Shown: in pieces, positions 1 through 9,013 of the stretch
Layout of the letters: each line of letters starts with the position of its first letter
Position numbering within the stretch: position 1 is the first letter of the stretch
From: Roseburia sp.
GTDB lineage: Bacteria; Bacillota; Clostridia; Lachnospirales; Lachnospiraceae
NCBI GenBank assembly: GCA_023662875.1
Contig: JAMPIG010000001.1
Coordinates: forward strand, 164,388 to 218,917
Reading direction: 5' to 3'
DNA: 54,530 nt
Notes under the pieces: generated by a model
The model's database searches: none
The model's input: only the letters and a program-made list of their open reading frames with translations
Told to the model about the DNA's origin: nothing
Translations under genes and position numbers: made by a program

Positions 1-13
1 AGATATTGAATTT

Positions 14-445
14 TCAAGGTGCATAGCTAAAATTCACGTGCGAAGTTTGAGTTAACTGAATATAAAATAGAACAAAATAGAATGGCGGCGACGCATTGAA
101 TTGAAACACGCTTAAAACAAAGGTTCTCAGATCTAATACTTTGTTAAAGTAGAGAAGGTAACATCCGGTAGCTATAACATATGGGAAAATAACTTTTTTA
201 AACTTTGAACCCTCGCAGTTTCGCCATAAAACTTTTTCACCGCTCTTTTCACGACGCTCATAGGAAGCGTAACTGTTTATTCCACTTAACAGTACAAATA
301 ATGTCACACTGAAAAACGAAAGGTAAAGGATCGTCTGATCGGAATATAAGATCCAGTAGTTATGATCCACAAACACAGCAAAAATGGCCAATAATTTTAA
401 AGCATCTATCCAGGCTATTCTGCCCTTCTTCTCAGCCGTTTCCAT
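14..445 (-). pseudogene. Acyltransferase-3 family membrane protein, broken after about 130 residues
   Basis: The 143-residue reading frame starts at an ATG with a strong GAGGAGGAG ribosome site and opens like acyltransferase-3 proteins: IDALKLLAIFAVFVDH is the usual first membrane helix with its His, followed by more hydrophobic helices. Family members (O-acetylation of surface polysaccharides) run to about 330-350 residues. Here the hydrophobic pattern stops after FYIQL (about residue 131) and the frame ends a dozen unrelated residues later, so the gene is truncated by a frameshift, an insertion or a rearrangement just at the window edge. The bases are AT-richer than the core genes to the right. 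It sits 36 bp downstream of the GT-C-like gene on the same strand, consistent with a surface-glycan pair. Acyltransferase call likely; nature of the break unknown. Confidence 0.6.
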
Positions 446-481
446 AGCTCTCCTCCTCAGCGATTGAGCCGCTTTTCACAG

Positions 482-1867
482 CTATCTGCTCATCGGTATG
501 CCGATCGTTCCAAATAAATAACCGTTAAACATAAAGCATACCGCCAAAAAAGTTATATAATGAAATACTGCCGTTTTGTTTCTGAAAAAGTCTTCTTTCC
601 ATTTGATATGCCTGCAATAATGGCATGCCATGATAAATAAAAGAACCTGCGCCCCAATGAAAAACCTTGTTTCTATTGCAGTCGGAACGCACAAAACCAC
701 AGGCAGCATATAGATCAACAGAACACCGATAAAATCAAGATTCCATGTCGATTTTTTTATGCTGCTTTTAATTCCTTTGATTCCGAAAAAAAGCAGCGAA
801 TAATTCAAAAACTGAATCATTCCTCTCGCATTATACACATTTTTAATGTAAAAATTGGGATAGGTGATATCCATTCCGCCGAAAACATGGCGTAAGTACA
901 TAAGAAGGACATCAAAAGGGTGCCGAAAAACAAAAACAATATAATCCCAATAGGAGTTAATTTCAATATCCGCAGCAAATCGACCGCCTATGCCGTCGTA
1001 GAAGGTCACGCCCGCAGAAGGAAAATTAAGTACATCTAAATTGCTGTCATATCTCTGCTTCTCCAGCCCCCACTTGAGCTGCTGCAAATACAGCGAACCC
1101 TCATATGCCTCTCCGGTTATGATTCCGGGGCTTGCAACGCCCAGATGGTGATAATTTATAATTAACTGAGGAAACGCTATTGCCGCCCCCCCCAGAAGCG
1201 GAAGAAGAATCATATACAACGCATCCTTTATGGAGCGCTTATAAGCGATTTTACATATCGATACGGCAAAATAGGCTATGATTGAGATTAAGTATATGGG
1301 TCTGGCATAGTACGCAGCACCTAAACAAACGCCTATGCCGATTGACGCCGGAAGCTTGAGCAACGTTCTTTTATCCCCGGCATCGATTATATAAAAGTAC
1401 AAATATAATGCCATGCATAAAAAAGAAAATGAGAACATATCGGTCAACGGATACATAAGCAGCCCTTTAAACATAAGCATACACACAAGGAAAAATAAAC
1501 ATTTGGCAACAGCGCCAAGCTTTATTTTGAAAGCTCTTTCAAACAGCTTCGGAACCACGACAATCAGAGAAAAGGAAAAAAGAACACTGTGAAAAAAACT
1601 TAAATTGATCGAAATATTTCCTATACCCACTGCCTCGAGCTTATAAAGGAACCAATTTACCAAAGGGAAGAGATATCCGCATATTACATAGTCATAATTG
1701 GTAAGCGCGAATTCGTTAACTCCAAATGTCAGCCCCAGATCCATATAAATTCTAGCGTCCCACACATATTCGGTTTCGCGGTTCATTAGATGAAGCAAAA
1801 ATAACGCGGCAAAACCGATTGAAAATAATCCGAGATCAGACGTTAAAAGTTTCTTTACTTTAGCCAT
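482..1867 (-). CDS. Polytopic membrane protein, GT-C glycosyltransferase-like
   Basis: A 461-residue protein with about ten or more hydrophobic segments and a short lysine-rich start. The loop after the first helix carries acidic residues (TEYVWDARIYMD), which is where lipid-phosphate-sugar dependent GT-C transferases (GT39/PMT-like) place their catalytic Asp; a later YYARPIYLI stretch also fits that group. No family signature is complete, so the reaction (sugar transfer from a polyprenyl-phosphate donor to a surface glycan) is inference. The start is set by AGGAGG eight bases before the ATG. It is AT-richer than the core genes and is followed by the truncated acyltransferase on the same strand. 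It could instead be an uncharacterised membrane protein without transferase activity. Confidence 0.55.
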   Translation of the reverse strand: MAKVKKLLTSDLGLFSIGFAALFLLHLMNRETEYVWDARIYMDLGLTFGVNEFALTNYDYVICGYLFPLVNWFLYKLEAVGIGNISINLSFFHSVLFSFSLIVVVPKLFERAFKIKLGAVAKCLFFLVCMLMFKGLLMYPLTDMFSFSFLCMALYLYFYIIDAGDKRTLLKLPASIGIGVCLGAAYYARPIYLISIIAYFAVSICKIAYKRSIKDALYMILLPLLGGAAIAFPQLIINYHHLGVASPGIITGEAYEGSLYLQQLKWGLEKQRYDSNLDVLNFPSAGVTFYDGIGGRFAADIEINSYWDYIVFVFRHPFDVLLMYLRHVFGGMDITYPNFYIKNVYNARGMIQFLNYSLLFFGIKGIKSSIKKSTWNLDFIGVLLIYMLPVVLCVPTAIETRFFIGAQVLLFIMACHYCRHIKWKEDFFRNKTAVFHYITFLAVCFMFNGYLFGTIGIPMSR

Positions 1868-1886
1868 TTTATCCTCCTGATAAAGA

Positions 1887-1913
1887 GATTTGACGTCAAC
1901 TTGACGTCAAATC
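1887..1913. repeat. Inverted repeat made of two TTGACGTCAA palindromes
   Basis: Two copies of the palindrome TTGACGTCAA lie back to back with one base between them, and the flanking bases extend the symmetry to GATTTGACGTCAA on each side. It lies 8 bases past the lysS stop and about 20 bases before the start of the GT-C-like gene. On the minus strand a TCTTTAT stretch follows, so it may act as a weak terminator for greA-lysS. It could also be an operator for the next gene. It marks the change from the GC-rich core to the AT-rich segment. Confidence 0.5.
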
Positions 1914-1920
1914 CTTGATT

Positions 1921-3426
1921 TTACTGGTTTTCTTTACCCAAAGTTTTCATTGTCGGGAACAACAACACATCCCGAATCGCCGGGCTGTTCGTCAGCAGCA
2001 TCACAAGTCTGTCGATGCCGTACCCGATTCCTCCGGTGGGCGGCATACCGATCTCCAGCGCGTTCATAAAGTCCTCGTCCGTGGTATTGGCCTCCTCGTC
2101 GCCTGCTGCCAGCGCCGCCTCCTGTGCCTGGAAACGCGCTCTCTGGTCAATGGGGTCATTTAATTCGGAGTAGGCGTTGCACATCTCCCAGCCGTTGATA
2201 AAGAGTTCAAAGCGTTCCACATAGTCCGGCTTGTCGGGCTTCCTTTTCGTCAGCGGAGAAATTTCTACCGGATGATCCATAATGAAGGTGGGCTGGATCA
2301 GGTGCTCCTCCACGTACTCCTCAAAGAACAGATTCAGGATGTCGCCTTTCGCATGGCGCGCCTCATAGTGGATTTCCTTCTCATCCGCCAGCTTCTTTGC
2401 CGCTTCGGTATCGGGAATTTCGTCAAAGTCGATCCCGGTATACTTTTTTACCGCCTCTACCATGGTAAGTCTTTCAAAAGGGCTGCCCAGGTCGATTTCA
2501 TGCTCTCCGTAGGGAATCGTTGTACCGCCGCATACTTCCTTAGCGACATAGCGGAACAGATTCTCCGTCAGCTCCATCATCCCATAATAATCCGTATAAG
2601 CCTGGTATAATTCCATCAGGGTAAACTCCGGATTATGGCGGGTATCCAGTCCTTCGTTGCGGAAGACACGTCCGATTTCAAACACGCGCTCCAGGCCGCC
2701 CACGATCAGTCTTTTCAGGTACAGCTCCAGAGAGATTCTAAGCTTTACATCCTCGTCCAGGGCGTTGTAATGGGTCTCAAAGGGTCTGGCTGCCGCGCCG
2801 CCGGCGTTTGCCACCAGCATAGGGGTTTCCACCTCTAAAAAGCCCTGTTCGCCCAGATACCGGCGGATCGCGCTGATGATCCTGGAGCGTTTTACAAAGG
2901 TATCCTTGACGTCCTGGTTCATAATGAGATCCGTATATCGCTGGCGGTAACGGATATCGGTATTCGTCAGTCCGTGGAACTTCTCAGGCAGAATCTGCAG
3001 GCTCTTGGAGAGCAGAGTAACCTTGGAAGCATGGACTGTGATCTCGCCGGTCTTGGTCTTGAAGACCTCACCCTCCACTCCCACAATATCCCCCACGTCA
3101 TATTTTTTGAAATCCGCATAAGGCTCTTCCCCGATGCTGTCCCTTGCCACATAGCACTGGATATTGCCGGGAAGATCCTGAATATTGCAGAAGGAAGCCT
3201 TTCCCATTATGCGCTTGGACATGATTCGCCCCGCAATACGGACAGACTTCCCCTCCAGCTCCTCAAAATTGTTTTTAATATCCGTGCTGTGCTTTGTTAC
3301 CTCATATTTTGTAATTTGAAAGGGATCCTTTCCCGCGGCCTGCAGGTTCGCAAGCTTCTCCCTCCGCACCTGCAGCAGCTGATTCAGATCCTGTTCCTGT
3401 ACGTTTGTATTCTGCGTCTCTGCCAC
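1921..3426 (-). CDS. lysS: Lysyl-tRNA synthetase, class II
   Basis: Charges tRNA-Lys with lysine in the cytoplasm. An N-terminal OB-fold anticodon-binding domain (about residues 55-165, [18 protein letters not shown]) is followed by the class II catalytic core: motif 1 around FLEVETPML, motif 2 around [12 protein letters not shown], and motif 3 [13 protein letters not shown] near the C-terminus. The length of about 501 residues is normal. The start is best placed at the GTG at 3424-3426, because AAGGAG lies 8 bases before it; the GTG three codons upstream directly abuts that ribosome site. The site itself begins in the greA stop codon, so the two genes are co-transcribed and probably translationally coupled. 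Confidence 0.97.
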   Translation of the reverse strand: MAETQNTNVQEQDLNQLLQVRREKLANLQAAGKDPFQITKYEVTKHSTDIKNNFEELEGKSVRIAGRIMSKRIMGKASFCNIQDLPGNIQCYVARDSIGEEPYADFKKYDVGDIVGVEGEVFKTKTGEITVHASKVTLLSKSLQILPEKFHGLTNTDIRYRQRYTDLIMNQDVKDTFVKRSRIISAIRRYLGEQGFLEVETPMLVANAGGAAARPFETHYNALDEDVKLRISLELYLKRLIVGGLERVFEIGRVFRNEGLDTRHNPEFTLMELYQAYTDYYGMMELTENLFRYVAKEVCGGTTIPYGEHEIDLGSPFERLTMVEAVKKYTGIDFDEIPDTEAAKKLADEKEIHYEARHAKGDILNLFFEEYVEEHLIQPTFIMDHPVEISPLTKRKPDKPDYVERFELFINGWEMCNAYSELNDPIDQRARFQAQEAALAAGDEEANTTDEDFMNALEIGMPPTGGIGYGIDRLVMLLTNSPAIRDVLLFPTMKTLGKENQ

Positions 3427-3438
3427 CTTTGTCACTCC

Positions 3439-3924
3439 TTATCCGTTCGATCTCTGAATTTCAAGCACCTTATAGGCAAAAGTACCTGCCGCCGTCTCTA
3501 CCTCCACCGTATCGCCGATTTTGCAGCCGATCAGCGCCTTGCCCACGGGGCTTTCGTTGGAAATCTTACCCTTAAGGCTGTTGGCCTCAGTGGAGCCTAC
3601 GATCTTGTATTCCAGCTCCTCGCTATACTCGATATCCAGCAGTCTTACCTTGCAGCCGATATTGATCTTATCCAGGTCAACCTCGTCTTCCACCACGACC
3701 TCCGCGTTTTTCAGAATCTTCTCCAGCTCCTCGATTCTTGCCTCAATATCTCTCTGCTCATCCTTCGCCGCGTCATACTCGGCGTTCTCCGACAAATCCC
3801 CCTGCTCTCTCGCCTCTTTAATCTTCTGGGCAACCTCCTGGCGTTTTACCACCTTCAGCTCATGCAGCTCCTCCTCATATTTCCGAAGACCCTCATAAGT
3901 TAAAATATTTTTCTTCTCCTGCAT
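3439..3924 (-). CDS. greA: Transcription elongation factor GreA
   Basis: GreA enters the secondary channel of RNA polymerase and stimulates cleavage of backtracked transcripts. The protein has the typical N-terminal coiled coil with the acidic tip (GDLSENAEYDAAKDEQ) and the C-terminal FKBP-like domain (SPVGKALIGCKIGDTVEV). With the start at the ATG of MQEKKN it is 161 residues, the normal size; an upstream open frame adds 26 unlike residues and is ignored. The AGAAGG element nine bases upstream supports this start, although the ATG three codons earlier is also possible. It is the first gene of greA-lysS, downstream of a consensus promoter. Confidence 0.96.
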   Translation of the reverse strand: MQEKKNILTYEGLRKYEEELHELKVVKRQEVAQKIKEAREQGDLSENAEYDAAKDEQRDIEARIEELEKILKNAEVVVEDEVDLDKINIGCKVRLLDIEYSEELEYKIVGSTEANSLKGKISNESPVGKALIGCKIGDTVEVETAAGTFAYKVLEIQRSNG

Positions 3925-4013
3925 CTTCCGCATCCTTCTTTCCTGGTCTGTTTTCCCAAAATCCCCGGCAACCCGCCTCTCATCGGGCGATAGTCTGCCC
4001 ACATATCGACCGT

Positions 4014-4042
4014 ATTATAACCACTTTTCCGCCCCCTGTCAA
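4014..4042 (-). promoter_or_regulatory. Consensus sigma-A promoter for greA-lysS
   Basis: On the minus strand TTGACA is followed by exactly 17 bases and TATAAT, a perfect match to the housekeeping consensus, about 90 bases upstream of the greA start. This is the strongest promoter seen in the window and fits constitutive high expression of a tRNA synthetase operon. Confidence 0.9.
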
Positions 4043-4069
4043 GACTTGCGGAATTTTTTGAACAGACAG

Positions 4070-5206
4070 CTAAACGCTGAATTCCGACAGGTAACCGGGA
4101 CGCTCCCCCATCGCCGCAAGCCGCGGCGGAATCGGCGGTCTGCAGGTTTTCGGTTTCAATGTCCTCCAGCGCCTTTTCAGCGACAGATATCTGACCTCCG
4201 GGGAAAAACGGCGGATCCTCTCCTCCTTTTCCTCTATTGACAAGAAATCCATCCACAGGCTTCCTGGCGCCAGCTCCCCCGGGCAGATCTTTGATTCCTC
4301 CGTAAAATCCAGTACGCAGACCGGCCTCCGGGCAGCCAGCTCCGGCTTTCGGAAGGGATGTCGGCCCGAAAGGATCCGGATAGACGCAGCCAGTCCGTAT
4401 TCCAGGTAAAAGTCCTCCGCTATTTCCTCCGCCGCTACATGATCCTGCTCCGCCAGATACCAGCGCAGCTCCCGCATCCCCCGTGCGCAATATTCCAGAA
4501 CAGCCGGAATACATTCCGCAAAGCCCAGCAGGATGAACTCCGATTCGCAGGCCTCCGCCAGCAGCAGGCGCGTCCAGCGAAGATCAGTATAATCCCGAAA
4601 CAGAGGCCAATCGATATAGCGGTTCCAGACCTCTTCGATCAAAGAGGCCTCGCGCATCGGGCCGTTTTCTTCCGCTGCGGCTCTCTCTTCTGCGTAAGCT
4701 CTCCTTTCCGTCATAGCGTTCCCGCCCGTATGCGCTTTTTCCCTCGCCATAGCGTCCCCGCCCGGGAAGGCTGTCCCCGCAGCTATGGCTTCTTCGCCCG
4801 GGAAGACTCTTCTTCCGGCCATAGCTTCCCCGCCCGTCAGAAACCCCAGTCCCCTCCCGTAAACGCAGCTCACCCTTCCCGTGACGCCCGCCCGCCGAAG
4901 AAGCTCCTCGATCTCCTCCGCCAGTCGGCGGTTCTCCGCCTCCAGTTCCCGCCAAAAAAGCTCATATGCCTGCAGCCGCGCCCGGTATTTCTCCTGCGCC
5001 GTCCGTCTCTCCCGCCTCTTTTTCAACCAGCCGCCGGAAACGGGTTCCTCGAAAGGCCGGGGGCTTTCCGGCAAAGCCCTTCCGAACCATCCTGCTTTTC
5101 CCGCGTCCATCTCCACCCTGACCAGAAGATAACCCTCCTGCCGGATGGAAACTATATTCCAGGTTTGCAGTCCTCTTTTTTTCTCAAAATAAAGAATAGC
5201 GTCCAT
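4070..5206 (-). CDS. Conserved hypothetical protein with an internal repeat insert
   Basis: A 378-residue soluble protein that I cannot assign. The N-terminus (MDAILYFEKKRGLQTW) looks like a short beta-sheet domain, followed by a highly charged helical region (about residues 60-108), then an Ala/Gly/Glu-rich insert at about 124-182 and an acidic, aromatic-rich C-terminal domain (EEVWNRYIDWPLFRDYTDLRW, VCVLDFTEE). The insert is coded by imperfect repeats of a GGEAMA/GGDAMA/GGNAMT theme. There is no signal peptide or membrane helix. The ribosome site is weak (AGGG). It lies between greA-lysS and dusB on the same strand. Codon use is GC-rich like its neighbours, so it looks native. Confidence 0.6.
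   Translation of the reverse strand: MDAILYFEKKRGLQTWNIVSIRQEGYLLVRVEMDAGKAGWFGRALPESPRPFEEPVSGGWLKKRRERRTAQEKYRARLQAYELFWRELEAENRRLAEEIEELLRRAGVTGRVSCVYGRGLGFLTGGEAMAGRRVFPGEEAIAAGTAFPGGDAMAREKAHTGGNAMTERRAYAEERAAAEENGPMREASLIEEVWNRYIDWPLFRDYTDLRWTRLLLAEACESEFILLGFAECIPAVLEYCARGMRELRWYLAEQDHVAAEEIAEDFYLEYGLAASIRILSGRHPFRKPELAARRPVCVLDFTEESKICPGELAPGSLWMDFLSIEEKEERIRRFSPEVRYLSLKRRWRTLKPKTCRPPIPPRLAAMGERPGYLSEFSV
4705..4840 (-). repeat. Imperfect in-gene repeats
   Basis: The motif CCATAGC-TCCCCGCCCG and close variants recur about five times on the plus strand at intervals of roughly 25-40 bases, each coding for a G-G-x-A-M/I-x block in the unknown protein. Interval lengths vary, so this is a degenerate repeat rather than a clean tandem array. 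Confidence 0.6.
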
Positions 5207-5247
5207 GCCCTAAATATATGATTCAGAACAGGCCGCTATGAATTCCA

Positions 5248-6213
5248 TTATCCGAAAATCCTCTCTACCCCCGCCAGCAGCTCCTCCATAGAATCCATGG
5301 AATTAATCATCCCCCTAAAGCCGGCGGAATGCGGCATACCGGCAGTATACCAGGCCAGGTGCTTGCGCATCTCCCGCACTGCCGTATACTCTCCCTTGAC
5401 CTCCAGCTGCAGCGACGCGTGGCGGAGAACCGTCCTCTTTTTTTCCTCGTTGTCCGGCCGCGGGGGAATCTCCCCTCTTTCCAGAAATCCGACAACCTCC
5501 CGAAAAATCCAGGGATTTCCCCGGGCCGCCCTGCCGATCATAATCCCGTCGCAGCCTGTCTCCTCCAGCATCTCCCTTGCTCTCTCCGGACTGTCGATAT
5601 CCCCGTTTCCGATAACCGGGATCTTTACCGCTTCCTTCACCAGCCGGATAATCTCCCAGTCCGCCTTCCCGCTGTAATACTGTTCCCGGGTTCTTCCGTG
5701 GACCGCCACAGCCGCTGCGCCGCAGCTCTCGGCAATCCTGGCGATCTCCGTCGCGTTTATGTGATCCTGGTCGAAGCCCTTCCTGATCTTTACCGTGACC
5801 GGCTTTTTTACCGCCTTGACCAGCTTTGTCAGCAGCTCCTCCGTTAGCCTGGGATTCTTCATCAGCGCCGAGCCCTCTCCGTTGTTCACCACCTTCGGCA
5901 CCGGGCAGCCCATGTTAAAATCCAGAATGGAAAAGGGCCTGTCCTCGATCCTGGCCGCCATATCCGCCACGATATCCGGGTCGGATCCAAACAGCTGTAA
6001 GGAAGCCGGGGTCTCCTCCGGATGAATCGTTAATAGTCCTTCTGTATTTTTATTGTTGTAATAAATGGCCTTTGCGCTGACCATCTCCATGCATACCATT
6101 CCCGCCCCCATCTCTCTGCAGAGCAGACGAAAGGGCAGGTCTGTCACGCCTGCCATGGGAGCCAGGATCACACAGTTATCCAGCGTCACATTGCCGATCG
6201 TCAGTTGTTTCAT
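5248..6213 (-). CDS. dusB: tRNA-dihydrouridine synthase
   Basis: An FMN-dependent TIM-barrel enzyme that reduces specific uridines in tRNA to dihydrouridine. The N-terminal LAPMAGVTDLPFR motif, the catalytic Cys103 in NMGCPVPKVVNNGEGSALM, the flavin-phosphate motif (IGNGDIDSPERA, DGIMIGRAARGNPWIF) and the 321-residue length are typical of the DusB branch. It follows coaX on the same strand with a 135-base gap. Confidence in the family is high; which uridine it modifies is inferred from the subgroup. Confidence 0.95.
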   Translation of the reverse strand: MKQLTIGNVTLDNCVILAPMAGVTDLPFRLLCREMGAGMVCMEMVSAKAIYYNNKNTEGLLTIHPEETPASLQLFGSDPDIVADMAARIEDRPFSILDFNMGCPVPKVVNNGEGSALMKNPRLTEELLTKLVKAVKKPVTVKIRKGFDQDHINATEIARIAESCGAAAVAVHGRTREQYYSGKADWEIIRLVKEAVKIPVIGNGDIDSPERAREMLEETGCDGIMIGRAARGNPWIFREVVGFLERGEIPPRPDNEEKKRTVLRHASLQLEVKGEYTAVREMRKHLAWYTAGMPHSAGFRGMINSMDSMEELLAGVERIFG

Positions 6214-6348
6214 GTCGTTTCCCCGCGCCGCCGTCCGCGGCCGCCCTCGCAGTATCTCCGTCCAATATGAAGCAGCTGCTCCAGCGCCTTTTCAAATCCT
6301 GTTTCCTTTTTCCGGAGCAGCGTCTTCCTAAACTGTGCTTTCTTCGGT

Positions 6349-7119
6349 TCATCTCCGGTTCTTGTCGTAAAGAATCCTCAATCCGTCCAGCGTCAGCGAA
6401 CTGTCGTAGATATCGATGGACTCCGTCTCGTCCGCAATCAGCCTGCCCAAACCTCCGGTCGCTACTACCTTCAGCCCGTCCAGTCCGCTCTCCTCCCGAA
6501 CCTTTCGGATAATATATTCCGTCTGTCCGATCTGACCGTACACAAGTCCGGCCTGCATACTGCTGATGGTCTCCTGCGCAAGAATGGACTTCGGCTTTTT
6601 AATCTCGATATTCGGAAGCTTCGCCGCCTGCGTCCAAAGCGCCTCGGAGCTGATCCGGATACCCGGTGCCGTAATCCCCGCGGTAAACTCGCCTTTTTCC
6701 GTGATCAAATCATAGGTGGTTGCCGTCCCGAAATCCAACACCAGCACAGGGCCGCCGTACTTTTCGAACGCCGCCACGGCGTCCACAATCCGATCCGCGC
6801 CGATCGCCCTGGGATCCTCGGTGATGATGCGGATACCCGTTTTAATCCCGGGCCCCACGCTCATCGGGTGCGTGCCGGTATATTTGATCAAAGCCCCCAT
6901 CAGGGAATGCATCACGTCCGGCACAACGCTGGCCACAATGGAGCCCTCCAGCTCCGCCGTCTCAATCCCCTTGTTTTTCAAAAGCTGGGTGATAACCACG
7001 CCGTATTCATCCGATGTCCTTGGCGTTTTTGTCATCATGCGAAAGGTGCATTTCAATTCCTTTCCCTGAAAGACGCCCAGCGTCATATTTGTATTTCCCA
7101 CGTCGATTACAAGAATCAT
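6349..7119 (-). CDS. coaX: Type III pantothenate kinase
   Basis: Phosphorylates pantothenate as the first step of coenzyme A synthesis. The ASKHA-fold markers are present: DVGNTN at residues 6-11 for phosphate binding, [12 protein letters not shown] and the DFGTATTYD segment for substrate, and ATGGLG near the C-terminus for nucleotide binding. The 256-residue length is standard. GGAGGAG lies just upstream of the ATG. The upstream 280 bases hold purine-rich degenerate repeats, described separately. The neighbour birA, although 800 bases away, makes the common CoA/biotin vitamin grouping. Confidence 0.96.
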   Translation of the reverse strand: MILVIDVGNTNMTLGVFQGKELKCTFRMMTKTPRTSDEYGVVITQLLKNKGIETAELEGSIVASVVPDVMHSLMGALIKYTGTHPMSVGPGIKTGIRIITEDPRAIGADRIVDAVAAFEKYGGPVLVLDFGTATTYDLITEKGEFTAGITAPGIRISSEALWTQAAKLPNIEIKKPKSILAQETISSMQAGLVYGQIGQTEYIIRKVREESGLDGLKVVATGGLGRLIADETESIDIYDSSLTLDGLRILYDKNRR

Positions 7120-7154
7120 TTTTTTACTCCTCCGCCGCCTCGTCAGACCCTCTC

Positions 7155-7325
7155 GCCGATGCGCCTCTCCGGTTTTCTCAGCTTTTTCTGCCCGTTTTCC
7201 GGTTCTTCTCCGCTCTTCTCAGTTCTTCCAGGCGCTTTCCCCGATTCTTCCCTGTTCTTCTCAGTGCTGCTCCCTGCTCTCTCCTGCGATTTCCCCGGTT
7301 TTTCCCTGCCTCTTCTCAGTTCTAC
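7155..7325 (-). repeat. Purine-rich degenerate repeats upstream of coaX
   Basis: The minus strand is almost pure G and A for 170 bases. A block resembling CTGAGAAGA followed by a G/A-rich tract and CCGG recurs about four times (plus-strand positions near 7161, 7191, 7230 and 7287) at uneven spacing. No open frame of coding character is seen here. The tract would be part of the coaX leader if transcription starts upstream of it. Confidence 0.55.
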
Positions 7326-7399
7326 TCCGTTCTTCCCTACGCTTTTCCCTGCTTTCGCTGCCCGCTATACGGTCATAATAAACAGTCTGCCGCGCGCAT

Positions 7400-7738
7400 T
7401 TATTCCAGCAACTCCGACACATCCTCCTTCAGCACAAATATCCGATAGTAGAGACTCAGAGACTCAAAAAGCTCCTGCCGCCTCCTGCGCACCTCCGACA
7501 CCATAAGACCGCTGCTTACTTCGTCATAATAAATGTCGTCATCGTCCGCGTTGGTCTCCAGCACCACGTTTCCATCCTCCTCAAAGGCGACAGTGAAAAC
7601 GCCTCCCACCTCCTCGGTAAAAAGGACGCACAGGATATGCAGCTCCTCCCGGACAGACTCCGGCAGTCCGTTAAACTCTTCGTTAAAGTAATACTTCATC
7701 TCGTAAGCGTTCGCTCCGCAGAGCACTGTTTTTTCCAT
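7400..7738 (-). CDS. Small conserved Lachnospiraceae protein, DUF6145-like
   Basis: A 112-residue acidic protein starting MEKTVLCGANAYEMKYYFN, with a predicted alpha/beta body (GGVFTVAFEEDGNVVLETNADDDD split by short loops) and a C-terminal helix rich in Arg and Glu (EVRRRRQELFESL). I recognise the pattern as the small DUF6145 family of this lineage, from memory and not from a search. There are no membrane segments or catalytic motifs, so no function is proposed. GAGAGGG lies a few bases before the ATG. It lies between birA and coaX on the same strand. Confidence 0.7.
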   Translation of the reverse strand: MEKTVLCGANAYEMKYYFNEEFNGLPESVREELHILCVLFTEEVGGVFTVAFEEDGNVVLETNADDDDIYYDEVSSGLMVSEVRRRRQELFESLSLYYRIFVLKEDVSELLE

Positions 7739-7780
7739 GACGCCCTCTCTTTCCTGTTATCCTTCCCGTCATGCCGCCCG

Positions 7781-7811
7781 CAGCGACACAAACTTTTCCT
7801 ATGGTATCTGT
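7781..7811. repeat. Copy 1 of the GACGAACTTTCCTAT dispersed repeat
   Basis: AGCGACACAAACTTTTCCTAT on the plus strand resembles segments at 10095-10120 and 44637-44665. All three are intergenic and all read AGC-n-GAC-n-AA followed by TTTCCTAT. It lies between birA and the DUF6145-like gene. Confidence 0.4.
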
Positions 7812-7913
7812 CGCTTCCGGAAAGAACGCCTTCTCAAAGAGGCGGGCTTCGCCCCCTTCTGGCACTCTTCAATCCGCTTCAGCTACCTGTAAAACTTATA
7901 ATTCTCCCGGGAA

Positions 7914-8894
7914 TCAGGTATACCCGTACACCCCCCGGACGGATACCTCGCCCGCGTAGACGTTGACCGTGCTGCCGTCCTCCAACTCTACAAGCAGTTC
8001 TCCGACGCTGTTGATTCCTTTTGATATCCCCCGGTAATTTCCCTTGGGATCCAGTACGCAAATCTCCCTGTCCCGGTTGATCAACAGGCGGTTATAGTCC
8101 TCCAAAACACCCGACAAATCCGTCCTTTCGCAGAACTTCTCATAATATTCCTCAAAATACCGCATAACATTCACGATCAGCGCTGCTCTTGACACCTTTT
8201 CGCCGCAGACTTCCTCAAGGCAGACCGCCGTTGCCGCGATCTCCGGCGGAAACTCCTGTCTTCCCACATTGATACCCACACCGGACACCACATAATGAAT
8301 ATAATCTCGTTCCACGCTCATCTCTGTCAGAATGCCGCAGACCTTTTTCCCGTCTATCACGATATCATTAGGCCATTTGATCAGCGCCTGCGCGCCGCAG
8401 GTCTGCCGGATGCCCGCCGCTACGGCCAGCGCCATGACCAGCGTAACCATAGACGCCTTATCCGGCTCATACTTCGGTTTCAGAATCAGGGTAAAATAAA
8501 CGTTGGTTCCCGGCGGACTGCTCCAGGATCTGCCGCGCCTGCCACGACCTGCGGTCTGCATATCCGCCACCACGACCGTCCCTTGGGCCGCGCCGTTTTC
8601 CGCCTCCTGCTTTGCCCGCAGGTTCGTGGAATTCAGGCTGTCGAAGAAGAGAACTCTCCTCCCCGCCCAAACAGTCTCCATACGGCTTTCCAGCTCATTC
8701 TTCCCGTACAGCTCTGTCCCTTCCGTCAACAGATATCCCCTGTTTGGCACCGCCTCGATTGCATAACCTTCCTTTTTCAGCTGATTGACCGCTTTCCAGA
8801 CAGCGGTTCTTGACACGCCGAAGCGCTTGCACAGCTCCTGTCCGGAGACGTAATCGCCCCGCTCCCGCAGAAGAGACAATATTTCCGATTTCAT
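7914..8894 (-). CDS. birA: Bifunctional biotin-protein ligase / biotin operon repressor
   Basis: Attaches biotin to acceptor proteins through biotinyl-AMP. Because it carries a DNA-binding domain it probably also represses biotin genes when biotin is ample. Residues 15-50 form a winged helix-turn-helix (VSGQELCKRFGVSRTAVWKA); the ligase core has GRGRRGR at 116-122, KWPNDIVIDGKKVCGILTE and GVGINV; the C-terminal SH3-like domain ends in VNVYAGEVSVRGV. The 326-residue start at MKSEIL is chosen for GAGGG seven bases upstream and the family length; the longer open frame adds 40 unlike residues. No biotin synthesis gene is nearby. Confidence 0.95.
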   Translation of the reverse strand: MKSEILSLLRERGDYVSGQELCKRFGVSRTAVWKAVNQLKKEGYAIEAVPNRGYLLTEGTELYGKNELESRMETVWAGRRVLFFDSLNSTNLRAKQEAENGAAQGTVVVADMQTAGRGRRGRSWSSPPGTNVYFTLILKPKYEPDKASMVTLVMALAVAAGIRQTCGAQALIKWPNDIVIDGKKVCGILTEMSVERDYIHYVVSGVGINVGRQEFPPEIAATAVCLEEVCGEKVSRAALIVNVMRYFEEYYEKFCERTDLSGVLEDYNRLLINRDREICVLDPKGNYRGISKGINSVGELLVELEDGSTVNVYAGEVSVRGVYGYT

Positions 8895-9013
8895 GTTATA
8901 CCCTCGCATATTGCAAATTTTACCTGCGATACTGCACCGGCAGTTTGAAAATTGCTGCCTCTCTCCCAATCTCCTGCGCCCCGCGTGATAACGCAGAGGA
9001 CACAGTTCGGGCA

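Noticed and set aside
6214-6348. Open frame in the coaX-dusB gap coding KKAQFRKTLLRKKE-type residues and ending ATGA into dusB
   Set aside because: Protein-like composition, but there is no ATG, GTG or TTG in frame; it may be a decayed gene end.
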